Positions 17,093 to 25,886 of a stretch of DNA of 64,000 nucleotides are shown one piece after another. The stretch is taken from the NCBI RefSeq assembly GCF_009905605.1, contig NZ_JAAAKZ010000001.1, forward strand, positions 1,054,001 through 1,118,000, read 5' to 3'. This DNA is from Runella sp. CRIBMP (GTDB taxonomy: Bacteria; Bacteroidota; Bacteroidia; Cytophagales; Spirosomataceae). The notes below the pieces were generated by a model. It ran no database searches and was not told where the DNA came from. It worked only from the letters and a program-made list of their open reading frames with translations. How positions within the stretch are numbered: position 1 is the stretch's first letter; every line of letters begins with the position of its first letter. Made by a program: the position numbers and the translations under genes.

Positions 17093-18163
17093 ATGAACGA
17101 AAAAAGCACCGAATTTTTGTATACCTACCTCAACAATGCTTCACCCACTGGTTTTGAATCGTCGGGACAGCAAATTTGGTTGGATTATTTAAAACCCTAC
17201 ATTGATGATTATTTTGTGGATACCTACGGAACCGCCGTGGGTGTCATCAATGAAGGGAAACCCTATAAGGTCGTGATTGAAGCCCACTCCGACGAGATTT
17301 CGTGGTTTGTCAATTATATCTCCGACGACGGCTATATTTATGTAATCCGTAACGGGGGCTCTGATGCCGTCATTGCGCCTTCCATGCGGGTTAATTTACA
17401 CACCAAAAAAGGTGTTGTCAAAGGCGTTTTTGGCTGGCCGGCCATCCACGTGCGCGAACTCGCCAAAGATACCGCTCCTAAAGTGGCTGACCTGACGATT
17501 GACGTAGGCGCAACTACGAAGCAGGAAGTGCTTGACATGGGGATTCATGTCGGAACGGTGGCTACTTTCTCGGATGGTCTGTTTGAATTGAACAACCGCT
17601 ATTTTGTAGGACGGGCGTTGGACAACCGCATTGGTGGATTTATGATTGCGGAAGTGGCTCGCTTGTTGGACGAAAACGCCATCAATCTGCCTTTTACGCT
17701 TTACATTGTCAACTCGGTACAGGAAGAAATTGGCCTGCGCGGCGCGGAGATGATTGTGCGTCGTCTGAAACCTGACTTGGCCATTTGTACTGACGTAACG
17801 CACGATACCCAATCGCCGATGTATAAGAAAAAAGAGCAAGGGGATTTGAAATGCGGAAGCGGCCCAGTGTTGTGCTACGGTCCAGCGGTGCAAAACAACG
17901 TATTGGATATGCTGATTCAAGTAGCTGAAGAGAAAAAGATTCCGTTTCAGCGCCAAGCCGTCAGCCGTTCTACTGGAACAGATACCGATGCTTTTGCGTA
18001 CGCAACGGAAGGGGTGGCTTCGGCTTTAATTTCACTTCCGCTCAAATACATGCACACTACCGTTGAAACGGTTCATAAAGAGGACGTGCAGAATGTCATT
18101 AACCTCATGTACGAAGTGTTGGTGCAATTGAAAGGAGATGAGGATTTTAGATACTTGAAGTAA
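17093..18163 (+). CDS. M42 family metalloaminopeptidase
   Basis: A 356-residue cytosolic co-catalytic metallopeptidase of the glutamyl/endoglucanase-M-type M42 family. Likely metal ligands are His65 and Asp67 in EAHSDE, Asp in GRALDNRIGG, the Glu pair in VQEEIGLRGAE, Asp in CTDVTHD, and the late His in KYMHTTVETV. It probably trims N-terminal residues from peptides. It starts 2 bases after the membrane protein stop, so it is transcribed with the sugar operon though unrelated in function, and a terminator follows. Confidence 0.92.
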   Translation: MNEKSTEFLYTYLNNASPTGFESSGQQIWLDYLKPYIDDYFVDTYGTAVGVINEGKPYKVVIEAHSDEISWFVNYISDDGYIYVIRNGGSDAVIAPSMRVNLHTKKGVVKGVFGWPAIHVRELAKDTAPKVADLTIDVGATTKQEVLDMGIHVGTVATFSDGLFELNNRYFVGRALDNRIGGFMIAEVARLLDENAINLPFTLYIVNSVQEEIGLRGAEMIVRRLKPDLAICTDVTHDTQSPMYKKKEQGDLKCGSGPVLCYGPAVQNNVLDMLIQVAEEKKIPFQRQAVSRSTGTDTDAFAYATEGVASALISLPLKYMHTTVETVHKEDVQNVINLMYEVLVQLKGDEDFRYLK

Positions 18164-18199
18164 GTAATGATAGTTTTAAAAATAATGGTTTTTATTCAG

Positions 18200-18232
18200 C
18201 AAAGTGCCCGTTTAAGGCACTTTGTTTTTTTT
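18200..18232 (+). terminator. Intrinsic terminator closing the sugar operon
   Basis: CAAAGTGCC pairs with GGCACTTTG around a 7-base loop, followed by TTTTTTTT. Confidence 0.88.
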
Positions 18233-18269
18233 AGCCTATAAAGTTTTGCTCAAAGCTCTTCCCATTCTC

Positions 18270-21029
18270 TTAATTGCATCCCTGAATTTGAGCTTTAAAT
18301 ACGCTACCAGCTTCGGCCTGAAACCCTGGGTTTAGTTCAATGGCTGCCCCTGCCTGATAAACAACATTCGCTCCGCTTTGAATGAGGTTGGCGGCTTGGA
18401 TGGTTTGTCCTGCTTGAATCGTTAGGGGCGCTCCGCTTATTAGGATTTGGGTCAACGTGCGGGCGGGTGGGCAAGGATCCGTGACGGTAAACTCACGCTC
18501 GGCAAACGCGCCGTTGGTGGTATAAGTCCCCGCCTGAACGGCTCGCACCCTTACTGTGCCTTCTTGCCCAGTAAGCGTGATGAGGTTTCCATTGGAAAGG
18601 GTGGCGGGCCCGCTTACCACAAAATACTTGATGGCAAACCCCGAAGAAGCAGTGGCATTGAGCGTAAAAGCAGGTGAGGTGATTAGCTTGGGCGGGACAG
18701 AATCCAGCGTAACCGTTTGTTGAATAATGGGCCGCGTGACGTTGAAAGTCCGCTCCACAATCGGGGCTTGATTATAGTTAGTGAGAGTGCTTCCGTGTTG
18801 AGCAGCCCGAATTGTTACTTGTCCGGGTTTTCCCGTTAAAGTGACGGTTGAGCCGCCTATGGTTGCGGGGCCCGAAACCAAGTAGTAGGAAACAGGCAAC
18901 GTAGAACTTGCGGTAGCATTTAGGGCAAACGCCGAAGCCGTCGTTAGTTTGTCGGGGATAGCGGGGAAGGTAATGGATTGTTGTAAACCCACACAATTGA
19001 GGTTAATGTCTTTGGTATAAGTTGTTGATAACCCCTGCTGGTCGGTGACGATGAGATAAATCCGAATCCAGTACGTGGCCACTCCCTTTTCGCACTCCAA
19101 AGAAGGGAGAGAGATGTTTTGGTTGTTGTTGGTGTAGGTTGTGTAAAGGTGCTCGTGGTCATTGTGAGCGAGCATGATTTTCCAGACGTACGTAAGTTGG
19201 GCGCTGTCGGTGTGGTCGTCGGAGGCAAAGGCGCTGAGGGTGATAGGGTATGCGGCATTGGCCGCAATAGAATTCAGCGCGTGAATACTGCTGCTATCGA
19301 TAACGGGAGGGGTGTTGTTGAGGCTTACATAGAGAGAATCGTAGCCTTTTTCGCCGTTAGGGTCGGTCACGGTGAGTTTTACTTTGTAAGATGTTTGCCC
19401 CGCATTCGTAAAAACGTGGTGAGGGGCAAGGGTGGTTTCTACGGGGCTACCATCGCCAAAATTCCACTGATAAGTAATCGTTTGGTTGTCGGGGTCGTAG
19501 GAGTCTAGCGCCGAGAAAGCCGTGATGAAAGGGCTGCTGCCCGCCGTGGTATCAGCTTTAATTTTGGCAATGGGTGGTTGATTGTTGGGGGAATAGCGCA
19601 TTCGACGAATTTGCTGACCCCCATAAGAAACGTAGTAAATGGTGCCTTCTATGGGGTGAATGGCCATAGATACCATACCTCCACTAATGTTATAATTGAA
19701 ACGATTGACGTATTGGACATTGTAGTTCGCATCCAGTTTTACGTTATAGATGATACCGCTGGCATCACCCACAAAATAAGTGTTTTTGTACGCTGGAGGA
19801 TAGGTATCTTTATTATAATACACACCAGCTACGGCTGAGTTGCCCTGCATGGGGTTGATGCCAGGTACCTGTGCACTGCCGATGTTAAATATAGTGTCAT
19901 TTTTGATAGCGCGACCTGGCGTATTTTCAGGAGTGGTACGGTAGTCTATAATGGGTTTGATAGGATTGGCTGGCCAGTAAGCGGAGGGGCGGTTATGGGT
20001 TTTATTCATTCCTTCAATACGTGGCCAACCAAAGTTTTGCCCGCCTTCTACCACCATATTATATTCTTCTTTATCACCTTGCCCCACATCACCCACCAAA
20101 AAATCTCCAGGGTCGTCGGTGTGATTTCCGGTGAGGGGAATGTGCATGATTCGGAAAGGGTTTCGAAATCCGCTCGCCCAAACTCTGGACTGGGCGGTGC
20201 GTGGGCTGGCGGCGTTATAGTACGGATTGGAGGGTAGGCCGTCTCCCGTATTGGGGTCGATACGTAGGAGCTTACCGCAATGAGAGCTAAGGAGTTGAGA
20301 GCGATTCGCTCCGATGTTTTCGGCATTGGTCATTACGCCTGTGTTCAGACATTCCTGATAGGCGGTTTCGGGGTGTGAACCATTATCATCGTTGGAGTAA
20401 TAAGCGCCGTCGCCCGTCGAAACGATGAGCGAATTGTCGGTTCCAAACACCAACGTACCCCCCATGTGCGATAGCTTTGTAATGGGTATGCCCGTGGAGT
20501 TGCTTTCGCCGATGAGGATTTTATTTAACGAACTACCATAATCGGTCGTTGGCAAAAGGGTTGGGTGATTTGGGTTGTTGGCTTTGAAGCGTTTGACCCT
20601 CCCAATGGCGGCATCTTCGCTGCTGCCCCCTACAATGTGACTTGAATAATACACATAAAAAAAGCCATTGGTAAAAAAATCAGGGTCTAACACAAAACCC
20701 AGCATTCCTCCGTCAAAATTACCTTTGACATCACCTCGAATATCGAGCATCAGCGACCATGAATAATTATCTTTATTTGTGTTGGGCAATACATATGGTA
20801 ATACAAATACCCGTCCGTCTTTGGTCCACGCGAAAGTTCGTCCGTTAGTGTCAAAGGTGACTCCGACTATGGAAGCACTAATTCCATTGACTCCTTCATT
20901 TGGTAGCCAAATCCCCCTAAACGATTCATCTACAAAGCCAGATTGAACTTGTGCAGTACTGTTTAATGCAGAGATAAGCAGTATAACGATGAAAAATGCC
21001 GTTTTTTTTAATATATAATTCAGTCTCAT
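18270..21029 (-). CDS. Secreted PQQ-type sugar dehydrogenase-like protein with PKD domain and sorting-type C-terminus
   Basis: A 919-residue multidomain secreted protein. After a signal peptide (1-26) comes a six-bladed glucose/sorbosone dehydrogenase-like propeller (about 45-480; motifs HMGGTLVFGTDNSL, WASGFRNPFRI, VGDVGQGDKEEYN, GQNFGWPRIEG). A PKD domain (about 490-575) contains YQWNFGDGSP. Two related 75-80-residue repeats beginning QSITFPAIPDKL and QQTVTLDSVPPKL follow. The last 60 residues form a coat-hanger-type segment with VVYQAGAAIELNPGFQAEAGS. The propeller family oxidises sugars with PQQ. The terminal module is common on Bacteroidota surface proteins and may serve anchoring or type IX export. 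Confidence 0.85.
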   Translation of the reverse strand: MRLNYILKKTAFFIVILLISALNSTAQVQSGFVDESFRGIWLPNEGVNGISASIVGVTFDTNGRTFAWTKDGRVFVLPYVLPNTNKDNYSWSLMLDIRGDVKGNFDGGMLGFVLDPDFFTNGFFYVYYSSHIVGGSSEDAAIGRVKRFKANNPNHPTLLPTTDYGSSLNKILIGESNSTGIPITKLSHMGGTLVFGTDNSLIVSTGDGAYYSNDDNGSHPETAYQECLNTGVMTNAENIGANRSQLLSSHCGKLLRIDPNTGDGLPSNPYYNAASPRTAQSRVWASGFRNPFRIMHIPLTGNHTDDPGDFLVGDVGQGDKEEYNMVVEGGQNFGWPRIEGMNKTHNRPSAYWPANPIKPIIDYRTTPENTPGRAIKNDTIFNIGSAQVPGINPMQGNSAVAGVYYNKDTYPPAYKNTYFVGDASGIIYNVKLDANYNVQYVNRFNYNISGGMVSMAIHPIEGTIYYVSYGGQQIRRMRYSPNNQPPIAKIKADTTAGSSPFITAFSALDSYDPDNQTITYQWNFGDGSPVETTLAPHHVFTNAGQTSYKVKLTVTDPNGEKGYDSLYVSLNNTPPVIDSSSIHALNSIAANAAYPITLSAFASDDHTDSAQLTYVWKIMLAHNDHEHLYTTYTNNNQNISLPSLECEKGVATYWIRIYLIVTDQQGLSTTYTKDINLNCVGLQQSITFPAIPDKLTTASAFALNATASSTLPVSYYLVSGPATIGGSTVTLTGKPGQVTIRAAQHGSTLTNYNQAPIVERTFNVTRPIIQQTVTLDSVPPKLITSPAFTLNATASSGFAIKYFVVSGPATLSNGNLITLTGQEGTVRVRAVQAGTYTTNGAFAEREFTVTDPCPPARTLTQILISGAPLTIQAGQTIQAANLIQSGANVVYQAGAAIELNPGFQAEAGSVFKAQIQGCN

Positions 21030-21461
21030 TTTTGGAATTTCAGTTCAATGGCTACTTCGATATAGTTCTGATTGTCTTTGAAGGATAATATTAATTTAAT
21101 AACGACAAAATTAGTTTAATGTTCGGATAGTTGTATACCGTACGATAAATGAGTTCAAATGAGGTATTTTACCGCTTTTGGATATTTTCATTTTTTTATA
21201 AAAGATAAGATTGTCTGGGTTTTGTTATATACGGGGAGAATAAACCATAAGTTTTCTGACTCGGGAATAAAACAAACGGCCTTCACCTGAAGGTACCCCA
21301 ACTTTGTGGTGGGATGAAGATGAAGAGAAAACTCTGACTACGATGCTGTAAGGCATTTGTTACAATTTGATTACTTTTGTTAACGTGCGTTGTTAATGAT
21401 AAAAACCATCAGAGTTGCCGCGCATAAACCCTTTCATTTCCAAACTAACCCTTTTGATTTC
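21030..21461. other. Divergent intergenic region between the PQQ-type protein and the DUF885 peptidase
   Basis: About 430 bases. The sequence holds promoters for two diverging genes. TACTTTTG at 21372-21379 fits the rightward -7 consensus, 82 bases before the chosen DUF885 start, without a clear -33 partner. No open frame with coding character was seen. Confidence 0.4.
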
Positions 21462-23207
21462 ATGCTATTCCCCAAACACTATTTGGTGAGTGCAGTACTG
21501 ACCTTTTCAGGTTTGACTGCGGTGTATGCCCAACCTTCCCCCACCAATTCGTTGTATAAACAAACGAGCGAAGTCCACCATTTGATGACCAATTATGCCG
21601 CCGATCGGGGCAGTCTGACGCGGTTTTACGTGGTCGAAAACTCCCCCGAACGCCGTCAGCGACTAGAAAAACTGACCAATGATTATCTGGGACAGCTCCA
21701 AAAAATGGACTTTGACAAATTACCCGTTGATAGCCAAGTGGATTATGTATTGTTTCAACGAAATTTACAGGTTGATATTCGAGAATTGGGTAAAGAAGCG
21801 GTCGAAGTGGGGCAGATTCAGCCTTGGTTCCCGTTTGCGGAGAAGATTTATGCGTTGGAGAAATCACGCCGACGCGGTGCGGCCGTCAACGGTGAGCAGA
21901 TGGCTACCGAGTTTAATGCCCTTGGTCTGGAAATAGCTGAAGCGCGTAAAGCCGTGGCGAAAATGGACAAAATCGACCCAGTGTTGGCCGAGCGGGCCGC
22001 TGGCACCGCTACGGGACTGAAATCCGCCCTGAAAAGTGTCTTTGAGTTTTACAACGCCTACGACCCCAACTTTACGTGGTGGATGCCTGAGCCGTACAAA
22101 AAAGTGGATACGCTGTTGACGTCGTATGCTAATCTATTTGCAAAAAAAGCCAAGTCGGGCACTCCTTTCAAAGACGACGGTAGCGGTATCAATGGGGTAG
22201 CGGTAGGGCGCGATGAGCTCATTCGTCAGTTAGAATTTGAGTTTATTTCCTATACGCCCGAAGAACTCATCGATATTGCCAACAAAGAATTTGCGTGGTG
22301 CGACCGTGAATTACTGAAAGCCTCCCGTGAGATGGGCTTTGGCGATGATTGGAAAAAAGCGCAGGAAAAAGTCAAAAATTCCATGGTGCCGGTGGGCAAG
22401 CAGCCCGAAATGATTCTGCGGCTTTACAACGAATCGGTGTCATTTTTGAAACAAAAAGATTTGATTACCGTTCCGCCCATTGCCGAAGAAACCTGGCGCA
22501 TGGCGATGATGTCGGCCGAGCGTCAGAAGTTTAGCCCGTTCTTTTTGGGCGGAGAAACAATTCTGATTTCATATCCCACGGCGGCCATGTCGCACGAAGA
22601 CAAGCTGATGAGCATGCGCGGCAACAACCCGCATTTTTCGCGGGCCACGGTTCACCACGAGCTTATTGCGGGGCATCATTTACAGGGTTTTATGAACAAC
22701 CGCTACAAAACCTATCGTCGTTTTCGCACGCCGTTCTGGACCGAAGGCTGGGCGTTGTATTGGGAGATGATTTTGTGGGATATGAACTTTCCTCAGTCGC
22801 CCGAAGACCGCGTCGGGATGTTGTTTTGGCGGATGCACCGCTGCGCCCGGATTATTTTCTCGCTCAACTACCACCTCGGTAAATGGACACCGCAGCAGTG
22901 TATTGACTTCCTCGTGGACCGCGTAGGCCATGAGCGCGCCAATGCCGAAGGGGAAGTGCGTCGGTCGTTTGTGGGCGGCTATGAGCCGTTGTATCAACTG
23001 GCCTACATGACGGGCGCGTTTCAGTTTTATGCGTTGAAGAAGGAATTGGTCGATACCAAAAAAATGACCTACAAGGAGTTTCACGACGCCGTGATGCAAC
23101 AAAACTCCCTGCCCGTAGACATGGTTAGGGCCGTGATGACTAATAAGAAACTAAGCCGAGACTATAAGTCAAACTGGAAGTTTTATACGCCGCCGGTGGT
23201 GAAGTAG
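21462..23207 (+). CDS. DUF885 family metallopeptidase-like protein, secreted
   Basis: A 581-residue protein. The ATG at 21462 is preferred over one 24 codons earlier because it starts a proper signal peptide (MLFPKHYLVSAVLTFSGLTA). The HHELIAGHHLQGF segment is the DUF885 zinc-peptidase-like motif (family form HExxPGHHLQ), followed by FWTEGWALYWEMI with a likely third ligand Glu. DUF885 proteins are thought to be peptidases of the M32/M3-like fold. It probably digests peptides in the periplasm. It is a single gene followed by a terminator. Confidence 0.85.
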   Translation: MLFPKHYLVSAVLTFSGLTAVYAQPSPTNSLYKQTSEVHHLMTNYAADRGSLTRFYVVENSPERRQRLEKLTNDYLGQLQKMDFDKLPVDSQVDYVLFQRNLQVDIRELGKEAVEVGQIQPWFPFAEKIYALEKSRRRGAAVNGEQMATEFNALGLEIAEARKAVAKMDKIDPVLAERAAGTATGLKSALKSVFEFYNAYDPNFTWWMPEPYKKVDTLLTSYANLFAKKAKSGTPFKDDGSGINGVAVGRDELIRQLEFEFISYTPEELIDIANKEFAWCDRELLKASREMGFGDDWKKAQEKVKNSMVPVGKQPEMILRLYNESVSFLKQKDLITVPPIAEETWRMAMMSAERQKFSPFFLGGETILISYPTAAMSHEDKLMSMRGNNPHFSRATVHHELIAGHHLQGFMNNRYKTYRRFRTPFWTEGWALYWEMILWDMNFPQSPEDRVGMLFWRMHRCARIIFSLNYHLGKWTPQQCIDFLVDRVGHERANAEGEVRRSFVGGYEPLYQLAYMTGAFQFYALKKELVDTKKMTYKEFHDAVMQQNSLPVDMVRAVMTNKKLSRDYKSNWKFYTPPVVK

Positions 23208-23215
23208 GGGGACGT

Positions 23216-23257
23216 AAATAGGGGTGGCTAAGGCTTGCTTTACTCACCCCCTATTTT
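23216..23257 (+). terminator. Intrinsic terminator after the DUF885 gene
   Basis: AAATAGGGGTG pairs with CACCCCCTATTT (one bulge) and is followed by TTGTTTT. It lies between convergent genes and may serve both. Confidence 0.7.
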
Positions 23258-23265
23258 GTTTTAGA

Positions 23266-24294
23266 TCAATTCACTCTTGGAATCGACATTTCTATTCCAG
23301 GCGACAGCGGAGTTCCAAAAACGGGTACACCGTCGGCAGTGAAGGTAAAGGGCTGCATACGCGGCGCTCTTTGTTTGCCGCAGCCTTGGCCTGGTTCCGA
23401 ATTGGCGTGGTAAAGAATCCAATTTTGGCTTCCATCGGGCGATTTGAAAAAGCTATTATGCCCAGCGGCATGAGTTCCTGATACATTGTTTGCCCAAAAT
23501 ACGGGCGTCGGATGCTTTTTCCAAGACGCAGGATTTATTAAATCGGAAGTGGGAGCAGCGTGAATCATACCCAAAGCGTAATAGTCTGTCCAGCAGCCAC
23601 TTGCCGAAAAGATGATGTTGATTCTGCCGTTAGGGCTTTTCAGAAACTGGGGACCTTCATTGACCAATACAATGGGCTTATCGTCAGGCCCCGGGCGGGT
23701 TAGCAGGCCGTGGTGTTCCCATTCAAACTGTGGGTCGGCGATACGGATACGCTTGCCGACACAGGTCCACGGATTGCTCATTTTGCACAGATAGATATCT
23801 TGGCGACCATTCTCGTCGCCCTCCCAGCCCGACCATGTAAGATACATTTGGCCATTGTGCTCAAAGACCGAACCATCAATGGCCCATTTGTCTTGGGGTG
23901 TTTTGAGTTGTCCTTTCATCATCCAAGTGCCTTGGGTGGGGTCGGGAGAGGAGTTTTCTAATACGTACAGACGATGATTGCGGTTGCGACCGTCGTCGGC
24001 GGCAAAATAGATGTACCATTTATTTTGTAAGAAATGCAGTTCGGGTGCCCAGATTTCCTTTGAATAAGGGCCCGTGGCGGGCGGAGTCCAGATAATCGTT
24101 TTTTGAGCCGTGGCGAGTTGCGACAAATCTTTGGTTTTCCAGATGGTCAAATCTTTACCGGTAGTATGCATGTAAAAATAAAAGCCGTCTTTGTAAATCG
24201 ACCACGGGTCAGCTCCCGCGGGGAGCAGCGGGTTTTTGAAGGTTTGGGCTTGCGCAAAAGCATAGAATAGAAAGAAGAAAAGGATTTTTTTCAT
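23266..24294 (-). CDS. Glycoside hydrolase family 43, secreted
   Basis: A 342-residue five-bladed propeller enzyme with signal peptide (MKKILFFFLFYAFAQAQ). GH43 catalytic positions are readable: the base Asp in PAGADPWSIY, the pKa-modulating Asp in WAIDGSVFEH and the acid Glu in VLVNEGPQFL. EIWAPELHFLQNKWYIYFAA is a family hallmark (APE). The likely substrate is an arabinan or arabinoxylan side chain, but specificity cannot be read. No SusC/SusD pair is nearby, so it is not part of a complete polysaccharide-utilisation locus in this window. Confidence 0.9.
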   Translation of the reverse strand: MKKILFFFLFYAFAQAQTFKNPLLPAGADPWSIYKDGFYFYMHTTGKDLTIWKTKDLSQLATAQKTIIWTPPATGPYSKEIWAPELHFLQNKWYIYFAADDGRNRNHRLYVLENSSPDPTQGTWMMKGQLKTPQDKWAIDGSVFEHNGQMYLTWSGWEGDENGRQDIYLCKMSNPWTCVGKRIRIADPQFEWEHHGLLTRPGPDDKPIVLVNEGPQFLKSPNGRINIIFSASGCWTDYYALGMIHAAPTSDLINPASWKKHPTPVFWANNVSGTHAAGHNSFFKSPDGSQNWILYHANSEPGQGCGKQRAPRMQPFTFTADGVPVFGTPLSPGIEMSIPRVN

Positions 24295-24334
24295 CAGTAA
24301 TTGTAAAGTTTATTAGGATACTTTCTTCAAAAGT

Positions 24335-24371
24335 AAAACCGCAAAAGCAGCTTTCATGCTTTTGCGGTTTT
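24335..24371 (-). terminator. Intrinsic terminator after the Gfo/Idh/MocA gene
   Basis: A perfect 14-base stem (AAAACCGCAAAAGC with GCTTTTGCGGTTTT) around a 9-base loop. Read leftward, the right arm is transcribed first and the structure ends in a T run. Confidence 0.82.
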
Positions 24372-24407
24372 ACATTGCTCACTTCTCAGTTTTTAGGTTC
24401 AAAACAG

Positions 24408-25715
24408 CTATACTTTCGGGTATTCCCAACCCTTCCGATACGCTCTTTCCAGAAGTTTGTTGGCTTCGGGGTCGTTTTTGATGATTCCCTTTTCTCCGTC
24501 CCATTCTATGCTTCGTCCTGCCTTCATGGAGAGCATACCAAGCAGTGCCATGTTGCTGGAGCGATGGCCGATTTCGATGTCACAAACGGGAGTTCTTTTT
24601 TTCTCAATGGAGTCCAGAAAATCAGCCCATAGGTTAGCAATGTTTTGCTGGTCGGGCAGGTCCAGTTTGGCGTCTTCGTGGATAACGGGTTTTTTGGAGT
24701 CGGTTGGGTAAAATGTCCAACCATCAAGCCAACCCATGTGAAAAGTACCTTCTGTTCCGTAGAAATAGCAACCTACGGCCTGTTGTGGGTGCGTTTTTTC
24801 GGCGTTATTTCCCGCAAATTGGCGGTGCTCCCAAGTTGCGGTGAAGTTTTCAAATTCATACACGGCCACTTGATGGTCGGGCGCGTCGGTATTGTCGGTT
24901 TTGATGGCGCGTCCACCTGCAGAGAATACTTTACGCGGATATTTTTCTTCCATTATCCATAACAATTGGTCGAGCCAGTGAATGCCCCAATCTCCCAACG
25001 TCCCGTTGGCGTAGTCGAGGTATTGACGAAAACCGCGCGGGTGAATTTTGGTATTAAAAGGGCGGAGCGGAGCGGGGCCGCACCACATATCCCAATCCAT
25101 TCCTTGAGGGGTTTCGCTATCGGGGGTTACTTGACCAGGGCCGCCGCCATAGTGTACAAACGTGCGCACCATTCCGATTTTGCCCGCTTTGCCCGAACGG
25201 ATAAAATCCCGACCCGAGATGTTGTGCGCAGATACGCGACGGTGAGTTCCTACTTGTACCACTTTGCCAGTTTTGCGGGCCGCAGCTACCATGGCTTTCC
25301 CTTCGTTGATGGTGTGACTGATGGGTTTTTCGACGTACACGTGTGCGCCCGCTTGCACCGCCGCGATGCAAATCAGTGGATGCCAGTGGTCGGGGGTAGC
25401 TACAATCACGATTTCGGGTTTTTCGGTCGCTAGTAGTTCCCGAAAATCGCGGTATTGTTTGGGTTTATCACCGTTTAGTTTTTCTACTTCCGCCGCCGCC
25501 TTGCCGATTTGGTTTTGGTCGACGTCGCACATCGCTACTACTTTCGATTGCCTTGCGGCTATGGCGGCCCGTAGAATATTCATACCCCACCAACCCGTAC
25601 CGATGAGTGCCGTACGGTACTTGGTGGCGCGTGGCGCGGCGATTCCGTAGGGAGAAAATAAGGTGACCGCTGCCCCCGCAGCAGTATTTTGAATGAAAGT
25701 ACGACGATTGATCAT
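24408..25715 (-). CDS. Gfo/Idh/MocA family oxidoreductase with Tat signal
   Basis: A 435-residue NAD(P)-dependent oxidoreductase. The N-terminus MINRRTFIQNTAAGAAVTLF is a twin-arginine signal, common for Bacteroidota members of this family. The Rossmann motif is ALIGTGWWGMN (37-47) and the conserved catalytic segment is VYVEKPISH. The C-terminal domain contains DWGIHWLDQLLW, as in GFO-like dehydrogenases. It probably acts on a sugar or sugar derivative in the periplasm with tightly bound cofactor. It is not in an operon with the GH43 gene because a terminator separates them. Confidence 0.92.
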   Translation of the reverse strand: MINRRTFIQNTAAGAAVTLFSPYGIAAPRATKYRTALIGTGWWGMNILRAAIAARQSKVVAMCDVDQNQIGKAAAEVEKLNGDKPKQYRDFRELLATEKPEIVIVATPDHWHPLICIAAVQAGAHVYVEKPISHTINEGKAMVAAARKTGKVVQVGTHRRVSAHNISGRDFIRSGKAGKIGMVRTFVHYGGGPGQVTPDSETPQGMDWDMWCGPAPLRPFNTKIHPRGFRQYLDYANGTLGDWGIHWLDQLLWIMEEKYPRKVFSAGGRAIKTDNTDAPDHQVAVYEFENFTATWEHRQFAGNNAEKTHPQQAVGCYFYGTEGTFHMGWLDGWTFYPTDSKKPVIHEDAKLDLPDQQNIANLWADFLDSIEKKRTPVCDIEIGHRSSNMALLGMLSMKAGRSIEWDGEKGIIKNDPEANKLLERAYRKGWEYPKV

Positions 25716-25886
25716 GGTGTATGCTGGTAAGGATTTTGTTTAATAACTAAAAAGAGCGTTTAAACACAAACCTCCCCAGCAAGACGCGCAAAAATATTTG
25801 TTGGCTTTCCTTGTCGAAACTTAATGCAGCAGACAACACCACAGAGGCGTACTATTTCGATAGAAGTAAAATCCCGATTTGGCCAT

